A stretch of 64,000 bases of DNA, taken from positions 17,474,167 through 17,538,166 of the forward strand of contig NC_058043.1 in NCBI RefSeq assembly GCF_020085105.1. The letters are read 5' to 3'. The position numbers and the translations under genes are program-made. Origin of the DNA: Siniperca chuatsi (lineage: Eukaryota > Chordata > Actinopteri > Centrarchiformes > Sinipercidae). This document shows, one piece after another, positions 1-10,527 of this stretch (the stretch's first letter is position 1; every line of letters begins with the position of its first letter). The notes beneath the pieces are model-generated. The model had not been told where the DNA came from, did no database searches, and saw only the letters and a program-made list of their open reading frames with translations.

Positions 1-560
1 GGCCGGTATTTCGAAAGCACTGAATCTGTTTGAAAGCAAAATTTGTGTGGGCCTTAACTTAAGCCAACCGCAAACCTAGTAAAATAAACAGCGTTTAGAG
101 CACGCCGTAGCCCCGGTGTAACACTCAGAGGAGCGAGTCCATTGTTAACTGCGTTGAGGCCCGACGGGTTGTCTTGTCACCGTGTCGGCATGGCTCGTGA
201 CCGGCTCAGAAAACGGCTCGATAACGCACAGATTTCGTTCACTGCATGATAGTTTTCCTTTTCTTCTCTTCCCGGCGGCTCATCTTTACCTGAGGATATT
301 GTGCGCTTCCATACTGCGGTTCTGGTTGCTCGAGCACACAACCGCTACACGCAGCGGGTGGCTCGGCATTGCGACTCTCCGGCTGAAACTAACCGATACA
401 CGCTGTGAGGAACTAATAGAGGTAGTTAGTTTGATCCCTGTGAGAAAGAATAAACAAGACAAACCCTTATGTTACGCTAAACAATAAAACGTTTCGAGAA
501 CAAATACTGTGCGACTGGCTCTTCTTCTTTTGAAGCAGGAAGTTAAAATGGCGGCGCCCC
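1..560. promoter_or_regulatory. CpG-rich promoter-like region at the left edge
   Basis: The first 560 bases are much richer in CpG than the AT-rich DNA that follows. Near the right end, an ETS-type site (CAGGAAGT, about 537-544) lies just before a YY1-type site (AAAATGGCGGC, about 547-557). This pairing is common at start sites of housekeeping genes. The sense YY1 motif would favour rightward transcription. However, the following 2.7 kb holds only repeats and then the 3' end of fndc10 on the other strand, so a leftward gene outside the window is equally possible. The 101-codon open frame at 182-487 matches nothing I recognise and is probably chance. Motifs are seen; promoter function is inferred. 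Confidence 0.4.
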
Positions 561-1624
561 TTTAGTTGAATACGGCTTTATCAAGTGATGTCATATGAGG
601 GCGGAGTTTCCTCCTTGTCATGCAGAAAAATGTAGCGACGGTCGTGACGTCTATAAACAAAAATACTGTGAAATATATAATTTTCCTTGAAAGTCACATT
701 TTTACAGCAGTAAAAGTGGCCATTAAACCTGAAAATTAAACCAAACCTGGTGACACTGCCGCTGAAACAAACCTTAGTGAAAAAAGCAAAATACAAAAAT
801 AACCTCTAACTCTTGACTAATATACTGCACAAGCAGACACCATGTTACAGTGTACACATAAGCAGAGTGTGTACCTGTATGCCATATTTGATGATATACT
901 TTTCCCTTTAATTTGTGTTCAATACAACACAAATTATATATTTAAATTACTTAGTATCTTCATCCATAAAGACATAACTGCATATTTTAACTCTTCCTAT
1001 AACGTCTACCTCCATGTTTTTGATAAGGTTGTATACATTCCACAACATTCATGTGGATGTTACTGCATCTGTTACAAGTGTGTATAATGGCAGCAACATG
1101 TTGTTGTTTGTTTGTTTTACTATATCATATTGTGCTTTGCAGTGTAGATTCTCCCGACTGGACGTATTTATTGTTTCATCCAATCTAGAGTTGAGCTATA
1201 TGATGAGTACCCTGAGGTGACGTGCATTTATTAACCATCAGAGATTTCGCCATACCGTTTATACTGCAGCAACTCTCGCTTTAACATCTCTGGGTGTATT
1301 TGGTCATTTTGGGTAAAGTTGTAAATCAATGAGCAGGCTTTATGGCAATGTTGGACTTTTATAGGATTTTTCCATCAATGTGATGAACTACCTTGATTTT
1401 CCAGGTATTTAATTGGCCTAATTAGCCATAAAATTACAGTTACTGTTAAATTACTGTTATTTTAGACATTTTCAGAAAATCACTATACATATCAATATTG
1501 TGACATAACCTTGCATGTACCCTGATAGAGGATGCATACCGCCCACTTCTGATCTCATCATATTTTCAGCCTAACCTTAAATTTGTAACTACTTTAACCA
1601 TCCAGAAAGACCTAAACAAATGGG
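561..1624. other. AT-rich intergenic DNA without a gene
   Basis: I see no exon-like frame bounded by splice sites and no recognisable repeat of clear ends. The open frames here are short, low in complexity and overlap on both strands. The 8 bases at 1625-1632 (ATCAAGCC) are the left target-site copy of the next element. Confidence 0.5.
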
Positions 1625-1632
1625 ATCAAGCC

Positions 1633-2474
1633 CAGTGGCGTCATTAGACCTGGGCGTCTGACGCTACAGCCCCGAATGTTTTATGAATAGCCCGGGATCT
1701 CAAAAAATGTCAAAAATAAGAATATAAAAATAGCCCCGGATCAGTGGTTCTCAAACTTTTTGTGACAAGGCACACCATTTATGAAAACAAGTATTTCCAA
1801 GGCATTTCCAAGCTATGTAAATCATTAAAAATAAGACAAATAATTACAAGGCACACAGTTTGAGAACCGCTGGTCTAGCTAGCCTGCACTCACTGTGATA
1901 TTAATGTGCAACATGGGCTAAGCATAGAAAGAAAGTGTGATGACCTTACTTTGCCTTTGTAGAATCCAAGTCGTCAAGCCATAATTTGTTTCCACTGAAA
2001 CATATGTGTGAAGTATATGCATCTCTGCAACTGATTTGGCAATTGAAACATAGCTAGTTAGGTAACTACCAGGCTACCATAGTACACGTTCAATAGCAAG
2101 CAGAAATGTCAGCAGCAAGGTATGCTCATTTATTATTATGATTATTACTATTGTTATTATTATAATATTAATATTATTTACAAAGTCAACTCCATCATCC
2201 TACAGGAAACAAAATGTGTCTACTCAGTCTGTGTCACTTTTAATTATTTAGAAGAAAAAAGTCGACTCATTATTTGAGTGTATTTTGTGTAAGTTCCCCC
2301 TACACATTAGTGTGCCATTCAAAGATGATATTTAGAGGTTAAAGTACCATGTAGGCATCTTATATTCATTTTATTCTGAAATAACTTGAAAATTGTGCAC
2401 TTATCGTGTGAAAACCTAAAGATTTCTGGGCTGGGCTACACCCCCAGTGTTTCAAGAGCCTAACAACGCCTCTG
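1633..2474. mobile_element. Non-autonomous hAT-type transposon with exact 8-bp duplication
   Basis: The element starts CAGTGGCGTCATTAGAC and ends with the near-inverse of it (CAGAGGCGTTGTTAGGC read on the minus strand, 13 of 17 matching). It is flanked by the perfect direct repeat ATCAAGCC at 1625-1632 and 2475-2482. An 8-bp target duplication and CAG-starting ends are typical of hAT transposons. The 842-bp body has no transposase frame, so it would depend on an autonomous relative. A smaller hAT-like element lies inside it. Confidence 0.85.
1742..1872. mobile_element. Short hAT-like MITE inside the larger hAT element
   Basis: A 131-bp segment has terminal inverted repeats CAGTGGTTCTCAAAC (1742-1756) and GTTTGAGAACCGCTG (1858-1872), matching at 14 of 15 positions. 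Inside each end lies a copy of CAAGGCACAC. This end sequence is of the hAT type widespread in vertebrates. The flanking 8-mers do not match, so either the duplication has decayed or this block is part of the host element rather than a later insertion. Confidence 0.65.
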
Positions 2475-2482
2475 ATCAAGCC

Positions 2483-3300
2483 CTGTTTTGTGATTGACCT
2501 GCGTGAGACACCAAGAAAGGGTTTGTGTTTATACAGATATTTTGAATTCCTGTCTGTTGTTGATTCTTCTAAATTGTCCTGGGATGTGCAAACTTAACAC
2601 ATGTACACACTCTCTCACATACACACACAAGAAGAAAAATAAGGACAGCTGTAAAGTATTACAAATGACCTCATGGTACTTTATTCACTGACAGCAGGAC
2701 ATAACGGCATTCTCAAGATGTTTGGCACAGTATTTGGAGATTGTACACCAGATTGCCCTTCACAAAATGGTAAAAATACATACTGTATGCAGAACTAAAA
2801 GCAAAACTAGATGGTGGGATGATTTAGTCAAGTGGAAAAATTGAATTCAGTAAAGTTTTATTTTTCCTGCGTCTCAGCAAGGACAGGACAAGTCTGGACA
2901 CTTTCACAGGCTGCACATTTAGCAAAAACAGCTGTTTCTGATGTACTCAAAGCCATTTCATTTATTGTATTGCTGTTTAAATGCTGCCAGCATACAGATT
3001 GACAGACTCAATCACAGACAACCTTGAGCAAAAACATAACACAGTAAACTACTGCATAATAGTAGATGTAGGTTATCAGTACCCACGCAGAGGTTGACAA
3101 GGCGTGTTATTTGCAGAGCCACAGTAGATTGTGCTTCAATTCAGTGATAACAGGATGTGTATATCATATTATATGGCTGATTGAAAATAACTATTATTGA
3201 CAACGAGTGACTATGATTGTGAGATTAGATATGGTCATCATGGATGTTAAATGCAGGCCATTTGATTCATTTAGCAGTGCATCTTGGATTCAGTGTAACA
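2483..3300. other. 3' flank and probable 3' UTR of fndc10
   Basis: No gene is visible on either strand. On the minus strand AATAAA signals occur at 2961-2966 (335 bases after the fndc10 stop), 2857-2862 and 2680-2685. Any of these could end the fndc10 transcript; I cannot choose between them. Confidence 0.45.
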
Positions 3301-4329
3301 TCAGTGATGCGAGTGAGTGTGGTAGGAGTATGTGTGCTGTGTCGTGGGGCTCATGATGTTTTCTGTGATATATGCCACCAGCAAGCAGATGATGACCAGC
3401 ATCACGCAAATAGCTCCCCCCACCGTTGTCATGGCGATCACAATGTCCTGCATCCCAGACGGCGGCAGAGTAAATTCTACACAGTCCCGCGGGTCTGCTC
3501 TCTGGGCTGGATTGGAGTGGGCCAGAGAGCGCAGGCAGATGCGGTAGGGGATGTTCTCATGCAGCTCAGTCAGGAGAAAGTCCCTGCAGCCAGATCCAAG
3601 ATGGACACCAGCACACTCAAACTGAGTATAACTTCCGTTCCACCAGCAGCTCAACTCGTAGCCTCCCCTTCTGTGGCGTCGGCCACTGAAAACAGAGTTT
3701 GATCTAAGAGTTCCCTCGCTTGTTAAATTACTCCCAGGATTCCCACTGCTCTTCTGACTGGCTGCAGTCTTCACGTCTCGGCCAGTCATTGTGGATTCTC
3801 CCTCATGGGTCCACTGTAACAGTACGCTGCCATTGATAAGAATATTTGCCACCAGATTCCCCAAAGACACAGCTGTCCTGCAGTCTCCCTTACGACACTT
3901 GTACCCAGGCAGCGTTTGTCGAAAACACAGCTGCCCCCCAATGCCTCCCTCAATCACTCGGTAGGCACACAGTGGTGACACCCCTTCCTCTGGGCTCCAG
4001 CTTGGTGCCCTGCCAGACCTTCCAGATATCACAGTAGTAATATTGCCTCTGCTGGTGTTGAAAGAGAAGCCATTCACGTGGCCTGTTACCTCTTTAAGCG
4101 TTGGCGATGGCCTACTTTGGTGGCTGTGATTGCCATAGTTGGAAGTAATATCAGTCTGTTTTAACCAGTTTTGGGGCGTCCCCAAATGATTCCTGCCTCT
4201 CACCTCTGATGGGGATGTTGTTGATGCTGAGCTGCTGCGATGAGATCTGCTGGACCCAGCTGTCTGGTGTAATGTGCAGAGCAGGAGTGCCGATAAGGCG
4301 AGCAGTGATGGCCTTTGTTGGCTTTTCAT
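3301..4329 (-). CDS. fndc10: Fibronectin type III domain-containing protein 10
   Basis: This single coding exon predicts a 342-residue type I membrane protein. The start at 4329 is preferred because it opens directly on a signal peptide (MKSQQRPSLLALSALLLCTL, then HQTAG); an in-frame ATG at 4362 would add 11 residues. After a Ser/Thr/Asn-rich stretch comes one fibronectin III-like domain with conserved cysteines (PLCAYRV, QLCFR, YKCRKGDC, LSCWWNGSY, GCRDFLL, YRICLRSL, DCVEF). A membrane segment at about 296-321 includes GGAICVMLVIICLLVAYITE. The juxtamembrane and membrane part is what I recall as nearly invariant in mammalian FNDC10, so identity is strong. The fish protein is longer than the human one (about 226 residues, from memory), owing to a longer N-terminal region and an insert of about 45 residues in the domain carrying RRHRR. 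Six or so N-glycosylation sequons are present and the tail is rich in His, Tyr and Ser. Molecular function is poorly known. Confidence 0.92.
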   Translation of the reverse strand: MKSQQRPSLLALSALLLCTLHQTAGSSRSHRSSSASTTSPSEVRGRNHLGTPQNWLKQTDITSNYGNHSHQSRPSPTLKEVTGHVNGFSFNTSRGNITTVISGRSGRAPSWSPEEGVSPLCAYRVIEGGIGGQLCFRQTLPGYKCRKGDCRTAVSLGNLVANILINGSVLLQWTHEGESTMTGRDVKTAASQKSSGNPGSNLTSEGTLRSNSVFSGRRHRRGGYELSCWWNGSYTQFECAGVHLGSGCRDFLLTELHENIPYRICLRSLAHSNPAQRADPRDCVEFTLPPSGMQDIVIAMTTVGGAICVMLVIICLLVAYITENIMSPTTQHTYSYHTHSHH

Positions 4330-4492
4330 CTCACTTCCTCTCGTCGAATTATTTTCTCTCACAGTGGATCAGATGGGCGACGGTACAAGGCGGGCTGATG
4401 TCTGCCATAAGATCAGCTCTGCCTCAGTGCACACAGACGAAATCCGTGCGAAACAGGATGGCGCGTCCATGGGCGAGAGGAGCGGGTAGGCA

Positions 4493-4930
4493 TCTGCGAC
4501 AAAAATAACATTTAATCATGCGGCCATGCTGTCACTGAGAGATCCGAGAATGACCTTGCATAGGATAAGCGTGCAGGATGAAGTTAATGAAGCCTGAACG
4601 GTGATAAAAGTCACTTCAGAGCAGCTTCCGACTCAGAGGCATTTATAAAAATCACTCACTTGTTTCGGTGGGACGTGAGGACCCGGCTATCGTGCCATCA
4701 GATTTGCTTTCTTCTTCCTGTCTGGCTTGACGTAAGGCTTTGGTGCCTGCTGTGTGAGAGTGCACGTGGAGGAGCGCGCGCCGCGGAGTGTTTGGGAGCG
4801 TGGGTGCGTGCACAAAATATTTGTAGTCATCAGCATTCGGTTTGTGAGTCATCATCCCACACAGAGCTTCAGGTGTCTGTCAATAACGGAGACAACAACC
4901 AGAGTCCTGACAACAATGACCGACGGACGG
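4493..4930 (-). promoter_or_regulatory. fndc10: Probable 5' UTR exon, small intron and promoter of fndc10
   Basis: On the minus strand a donor (GTGAGT, starting at 4659) and an acceptor (TTTTTGTCGCAG, ending at 4494) would remove a 166-bp intron and join a non-coding exon ending at 4660 to the coding exon starting at 4493. Just upstream (about 4728-4810) is a CpG cluster with GCGCGCGCCGCGG and a TGACGT site. This looks like the transcription start region. The splice sites are seen; their use and the exact start are inferred. Confidence 0.5.
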
Positions 4931-5780
4931 TTTAAAGCAGCCTGCATCCCACCTGTGCTGCTCTCCTGCAGGTCCCTCACATCAGATCAGACCAGTTAGG
5001 CCTGGCTGTGCAAACAACACCTGTAGCAACACCCAAAACCATAAAAATAAATGTGCCATCTTTCTACTAATCTTGCATTAGTTTAACATTTATGGTAGGG
5101 TCCCAGAGAGCCAAATGTGTTTGAAATAATGTTGCTTAGATGTAGGCATTTTTATTTTTATTTTTTTTGTTACATGATTATCTCATGATAATAAATAATC
5201 ACAAGCACAATGGAAAAAAAAAGGTATGATCAAGATGCATCATTGTTGCCTCATCCCAAGAGAGAAACTTGACAACCCAGTAAACAATTAGTACCAAGGG
5301 AGAGTATGAATGGCTGACTAATAGGAGAAAAAAATGCTGCATCAGTGGGACTGACTTAGCTCCACCTGTCTATTAGAGGTCGCATAGGATAACTGGTTAA
5401 ATAGATAATGATATATCTGATGGTCTGATTCTAGCTGTTGATATTTAGGTAAGCTACGGGACTTAAAATAAATGAGCAGATAGCTGGTCCTTCACAACAT
5501 GCATTTCCATAGCTAGTTAAGTGATGATTAGTATGATAGATTCAAAGGGGACAGGCTGTTAACGCAATCAGTAACAGCAACCCACACCTGTTGATGTGAT
5601 CATTCAGGTCAAGAGACAGCGTTGCATTTGCAGTTGGTCGGTGACGTGGAAAGAAGACATGGAAAATGCCTGCCTTTGCATGTACACTCAAAGCGTCAAC
5701 ATATTAAATTAAATTGACCTTGAGCCTGGTCAGCAAAGATGAAACCTTCAGTGTGACCCACCTATTTGTTTGCCTGTTTG
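4931..5780. other. Intergenic space between fndc10 and ora3
   Basis: The fndc10 and ora3 transcripts diverge from this stretch. It holds A/T runs near 5150-5225 and nothing I can identify as an exon or named repeat. It should contain the upstream control DNA of both genes. Confidence 0.45.
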
Positions 5781-5784
5781 CGCA

Positions 5785-5792
5785 TATATAAA
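5785..5792 (+). promoter_or_regulatory. ora3: TATA box of ora3
   Basis: TATATAAA lies 125 bases before the ora3 start codon. A start site about 30 bases downstream (near 5815-5820) would give a 5' UTR of about 100 bases with no intron needed. Nearby ATGs at 5909 and 5912 are out of frame with the chosen start. Confidence 0.55.
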
Positions 5793-5916
5793 ACACCATA
5801 AGGACCATCAGTAGCAGTAGTGGTGCTTGTGAAGCCTTGATGTTTCAGTCTGACTCTCACACACATGCTTGTCTCAAAGAAAAAGCTAACTATGTCGCCT
5901 TGCAGAGTATGATGCC

Positions 5917-7026
5917 ATGTCAGAGGTCCTCACTGTAGACGCTATTTTGTTTGGGCTCTTGGTCTTTTCTGGCATCCTTGGAAACATCTTGGTCATCCAT
6001 GTGGTGAGATAATGTAGAATATTTTATTTGTCAATTGAGCTGAATGTTTTGGGTAGAATTGTTCTCAGTCTGTCTTGCTTATACTCTCAGGTGTTTCAGT
6101 CAGCCGCTGAGAGTCCATCTCGGAGACTCTCTCCCTCTGACACTATTTTGGTGCACCTGTCACTGGCCAACCTGCTGATCTCACTTTTCCGCACAGTGCC
6201 CATCTTTGTGTCAGACCTGGGCTTGGATGTAACTCTGTCTCCGGGCTGGTGCCGAGTCTTCATGCTGCTGTGGGTATGGTGGCGAGCTGTGGGCTGTTGG
6301 GTGACTCTAGCACTTAGCGTCTTCCACTGCATTATCCTGAGGCGACACCATGTGGCCGTTGGACCTCTCGCACAGCAGAGGGAGAGGCAACGGGTTTGGA
6401 TCGTTCTGGGGCTGGTGTGGGGGGCAAACCTGGCCTTCTCACTTCCAGCTCTGGTATATAGCACTCATGTTCAAGGCAACGTCACTGTGGAGCTGATGGT
6501 GATCAGCTGCACCATCAGGCCACTGCTGGGCTGTGTCTGGGAGTTCCCCTCCATCGAACAGGGCTCGGCCTTCGCCTCCACCTCGCTGGCACTTAATGAG
6601 GTGTTACCACTAGTGCTGATGGTTTGCTGCAACATGGCCACGCTTCATGCTCTTGCAAAACACATCCGAGCTGTTACCTCAGGGGGAGAGTCAAAAGGAA
6701 CCCATGGGGAGCTGGACAAACATGTGTCCACTGAACGCAAAGCAGCTCATGTAATCATGTTGCTAGTGTCGCTCTTCGTGGTCTGCTGGGTGCTACAGGT
6801 TGCTGCGGTGATGTACTACAACCATGATGGGGGACAGCACGCTGAAGGGCTGCTGACTGTGGCCCACTTCTCTGCCTCGCTGTTTGTAGGATTCAGTCCC
6901 TTAGTGGTGGCCTTTGGACATAGCAAACTGAGAAGGAGAATCATGAGTATGATGCTGGGGTGGTCTAAAGTTCTTAAATGTCACAATAAAGACACTGAGG
7001 AGGGGGGGGAAATCCCCAAAGACTAA
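5917..7026 (+). CDS. ora3: Olfactory receptor class A-like protein 3 (V1R-related GPCR)
   Basis: Two exons, 5917-6003 and 6091-7026, join in phase 0 (donor GTG|GTGAGA, acceptor TACTCTCAG|GTG) to give 340 residues with seven membrane segments. Exon 1 encodes a short N-terminus and helix 1 with GILGN; exon 2 encodes the rest. Visible V1R-type signatures are HLSLANLL in helix 2, GWCR before helix 3, TIRPLLGCVWEFP in loop 2, TERKAAHVIMLL entering helix 6 and SPLVVAFGHSKLRRR at helix 7. Family members are single-copy odorant or pheromone receptors of fish olfactory sensory neurons; the ligand of this one is not readable from sequence. The 87-bp intron is very small. ora4 lies tail to tail downstream, which, with the two-exon structure, supports ora3 over other ora members. 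The frame is fully open, so the gene looks functional. Confidence 0.87.
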
Positions 7027-8386
7027 AGGAAAGAAGGGAAAACAAACCATTTGTATTGTTCAAAAAGAGAGGAAGGTCATAAAAGTGGAGGAGAAAGTTA
7101 AAGCAAACAAATGATGGAAGCAAGGTGTGACTGCACTGATACTAAAGTACTGAAAAAATACTAAAATGTACACCCATATAATAACGGATGCATCATCCAT
7201 TTGAATCCAGAGGGGCTGCACTGCATTTCCCCTGGATAAAACTGTTGTCAAGTATTATTTTAGCTTAGTTTGAGGCATTTCAAGCCATTTAATGCAAGTC
7301 AAACTGAGAGACAGCATGTTGGCTAAATCAGAAATCATTACAGGGCAATCAAGCAGGTAATTTGGTTTCTTTTATCGTTGAAATTATTTTATCCAATCCA
7401 ATGTATCATTGCTTGTTTCTTTTGAGCTGAGATTAATTTTAATAATCCCTTTTCTTCTTTTGTTTGTGCTGTCAAGTCAAGTTTATTTGTATAAGCCAAT
7501 ATCTTTTAGTGTTACAAACCTACAATCAAACCCAGTCCAATCTCGAATATGCCAAAGAAAAACTCTTTGGTGATCCTCAAAAGTTTGCTATTAGGTCCAA
7601 TAGTATAAATTTATCATAAGTTGTACTTTTATGTTTGATAAATGTGTATATTAACCACTTTGCCCTTGTGTTTTATCACTAAACATTTCTTATATACACA
7701 CATATATATAAACAGATCCAGAAACCCAAATATTTCAAATTGGGGGGCCAGAGAGTAGTCTCTTACTGTCTTACAATATGTCTTCTTGAGATTTAGTTGA
7801 AATATTATTTTATTGTGTTACACATATGGTGACAAAACATGAAATGCTTAGTCAGAAGCCATCATGGTAACTAATTACTTTAATAAAACTGTAGATCTTG
7901 TTGATATCCGTTTATAAGCTTCAAGGGATCCATTAACACAACTGTTTCAGAGTATAATAAACACAACCCTTTGGTTTTGCTTTCAAATCTCATCCATTCT
8001 ACACTGAACCTATATAGCAAAATGTTAGACCCAGATAATGGCAAACTAATGAAAACATATTGCAATATCATCTCAATGATCGGTTTTGATCGTTTTGGTA
8101 AAAATGTTTAGTTTTTTTTCCTTGGACCATTTGTTTGGACTGTAAAATAAAGACATCACTCTATGTATCAGCCCTGTCTAGTGAATGAATTGACCTTGTA
8201 ACCTTAATTACTTTTTAGCAATTTGCCTTTCCACTGAGTCCATCAGTCCAACTCCAGTCACACACACACAGAGGAACATCATATATTGATAACCATAAAC
8301 CTCATATATTCATAACCATAAACCTCCTTTAAATATAATTAATGTTAAATAAAAGTTGCAGAGTGTACTGTCAGCCAGGGGATCTG
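7027..8386. other. Convergent 3' region between ora3 and ora4
   Basis: No exon is visible. A SINE-like fragment begins near 7471 (GTCAAGTCAAGTTTATTTGT, a motif common in teleost SINEs) and fades by about 7570. Plus-strand AATAAA signals for ora3 occur at 7883-7888 and 8146-8151. The first overlaps a minus-strand ATTAAA (7880-7885) that could serve ora4, so the two transcripts may overlap at their ends. Confidence 0.4.
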
Positions 8387-10527
8387 TCAGTGAGTGAGCA
8401 TAGACTTGACGAAAGAACGCAGCCGCCGGTGGCCAACTGCCAGAATAGCAGGTGACACGGCAATGAAGATACTGTTGGAAAAACGAGCAATGACCAGAAC
8501 AAACTCCGTGGAGGAGCCGCGGTTGTAGTTGAAATAGTTGACAGTGATAATGCTGGTTCCCCATGAGCCAATGAAGAGTATTATGATAGCGAGAATCACC
8601 TGAAAAAAAAACAAAAGACATAAAGAATTAGAGAAGTCAAACTCAGATCCGATTTTGAGATTGGATGAAATATGTTCCCTGACTCCAATAAAAATGTTGC
8701 TAAAACAATTAATATCCAGGTTTCTCTGTTTCATAAATTAATTCTCAGGTCTGCTGTAGATTAAACATTTTAATTTACCCATCTGCTACTCATCTACATA
8801 ACGAACATGGCTTCAGTGAGGTTTGGTCACCCTCCTCCTCCTCACCTTGGCTGCTCGTCTCTCAGCAGGAATCCGTTTTGTGAAAAGTGCATCTTGCACT
8901 GAACTCCGCATCCTACTGTGAGTGTAGAGTGTGTAAAGGGAGCCCAGGTTGGTAAAGGTCATTAGGATTATGGGAATTACTTCATGGATCACCATAGATG
9001 AGGTGGTGTAGACCAGGCCACTGTAGCTGGAGGGGAAGTTCCACACACAGCCCATCAGGGGGCGCGTTGTGACGCTCACCAGCATCAGGGTCTGAGATAA
9101 GAGGAGGAAGATAGAGGAGTTGGAGTCAGAACTGGAGGAAACAGGGTGGAACATACACTTAGTCATCAACTTAGGGAGATGTATTCTTTCCTTAGGAAAA
9201 GGGTCATCTACTTTTGACACCTATACAAATATTTTATTGCTAATCTGTTTAAACTGAGTCAAAACTTAAATGCCGGACTTTACTTGAGATGTTTACATTT
9301 TCACTACTTTCTGCACCACTTGTCAAGGGAAGGATTGATGCTGCAAAAAGCTTGAATTTCCTTGGTGTTAATAGGAAACTATCCACAAATGAAACTTTTT
9401 TAAACCCTCAATAGTTTAAATTCAGCACTTTTTGCAGAGTTGGTAGAACAACATACGTGTATATACAATCTAGTCTAATCACGTTTGTTCCACATTAAAT
9501 CTTTGTTGCTGTTTTAGGGATTTTACTGTTTTACCACAAAACATATCTCAAGTTTTAACTGATTAAATACAAATGTAACATTTTTACTGACCATTTTTCT
9601 GAAAGCATGCTATACAAGTTTTAGATTTTTGGATGTATTTCTCCAGCTGTTCCAGACACCCGTTGGTTTCCATTTATTTTTGTGCGATAACATCTTCAAT
9701 TAGCAGACTTTTGAGATCTGCTTGAGCTGTCTAATTTAAGTCTACACAATGTTTTGTCAACTTTAAATTATTGTGTGATAATGCAGCACATTTTTAAAGT
9801 CTTCACTAAATTACTCATAAAAAAAATGTAATTGAATTCATACATTTAAGCTAATGCAGCTTCCTGTTGCAGCAGGCTCTCACCTCTGTGCTGTTCTTAT
9901 TCCCATTAGTGGAAAAGACATGAGCAGGAATGGCATAAATAAAGTTGAGAAGCCAGATGAGGCTCAGACTCAGCAGTAGGGTCGTAGAAGCGCCCTGGGA
10001 CTTGTGAAGGTTCCCGATAACGGGAGTCACACGCCTCAATGTCTGGAAGTGGAACGCACTGAGGAAGAGTGTTGACCACACGTTGACGGCTCGCAGCCAC
10101 ACCCAGACACCCATGAAGAACTGACACCAATCTTTGGATAAGTACAGCTGTAAAAGAAAGTGCAAGAAAGTCAAATCAACATACCCTTTGGGTATACCTC
10201 CAGTGGCAATCTTACAAACTATTGATCTTAAAGAACACATACCTGGAGTCCTATGTCTGAGATGATAAGCAGTATGTTCCTCATTACAGACACCAGCAGG
10301 TTAGACACTGCCATGTTAATGATAATGATGTCCGAGTTACGTCCCCCACCACGGTCCATTATTAAGCTCTTACCAATCACCCCGATCACGGTGGCATTAC
10401 CCAGGATGCTTAGTATCACCAGGCCGATGTAGAAGGCAATTTGTACAGGGAACACAGAGACACGAAGTCCCATCCCAGGAAGCTTTGTGTTTCCATTCTC
10501 TTCCGTGGAGCCGTTCATTGCAGCCAT
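8387..10527 (-). CDS. ora4: Olfactory receptor class A-like protein 4 (V1R-related GPCR)
   Basis: Four exons, 10527-10243, 10147-9884, 9091-8846 and 8599-8387, join in phase 0 at every junction with GT-AG introns of 95, 792 and 246 bp. They give 335 residues. Exon 1 (1-95) holds an N-terminus with NGST, helix 1 (SILGNATVIGVIG) and helix 2 (NMAVSNLL). Exon 2 (96-183) holds DWCQFF and helices 3-4. Exon 3 (184-265) holds loop 2 (TTRPLMGCVWNFP) and helix 5. Exon 4 (266-335) holds helices 6-7 with SPAILAVGHRRLR. It shares loop-2 and helix-7 signatures with the neighbouring ora3. From memory, ora4 is the multi-exon member of the fish ora family, which fits. A second ATG three codons downstream (MNGSTEE) could also start translation. 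No frame break is seen. Ligand unknown. Confidence 0.87.

Noticed and set aside
182-487. 101-codon frame in the CpG-rich left edge
   Set aside because: No known motif, no supporting splice structure, and the CpG-rich DNA has few stop codons by composition.
3244-3702. 152-codon open frame on the plus strand
   Set aside because: It runs antisense to fndc10, whose minus-strand frame has a signal peptide, cysteine pattern and membrane segment.
6096-6464. 122-codon open frame on the minus strand
   Set aside because: It is the antisense shadow of ora3 exon 2 and has no domain of its own.
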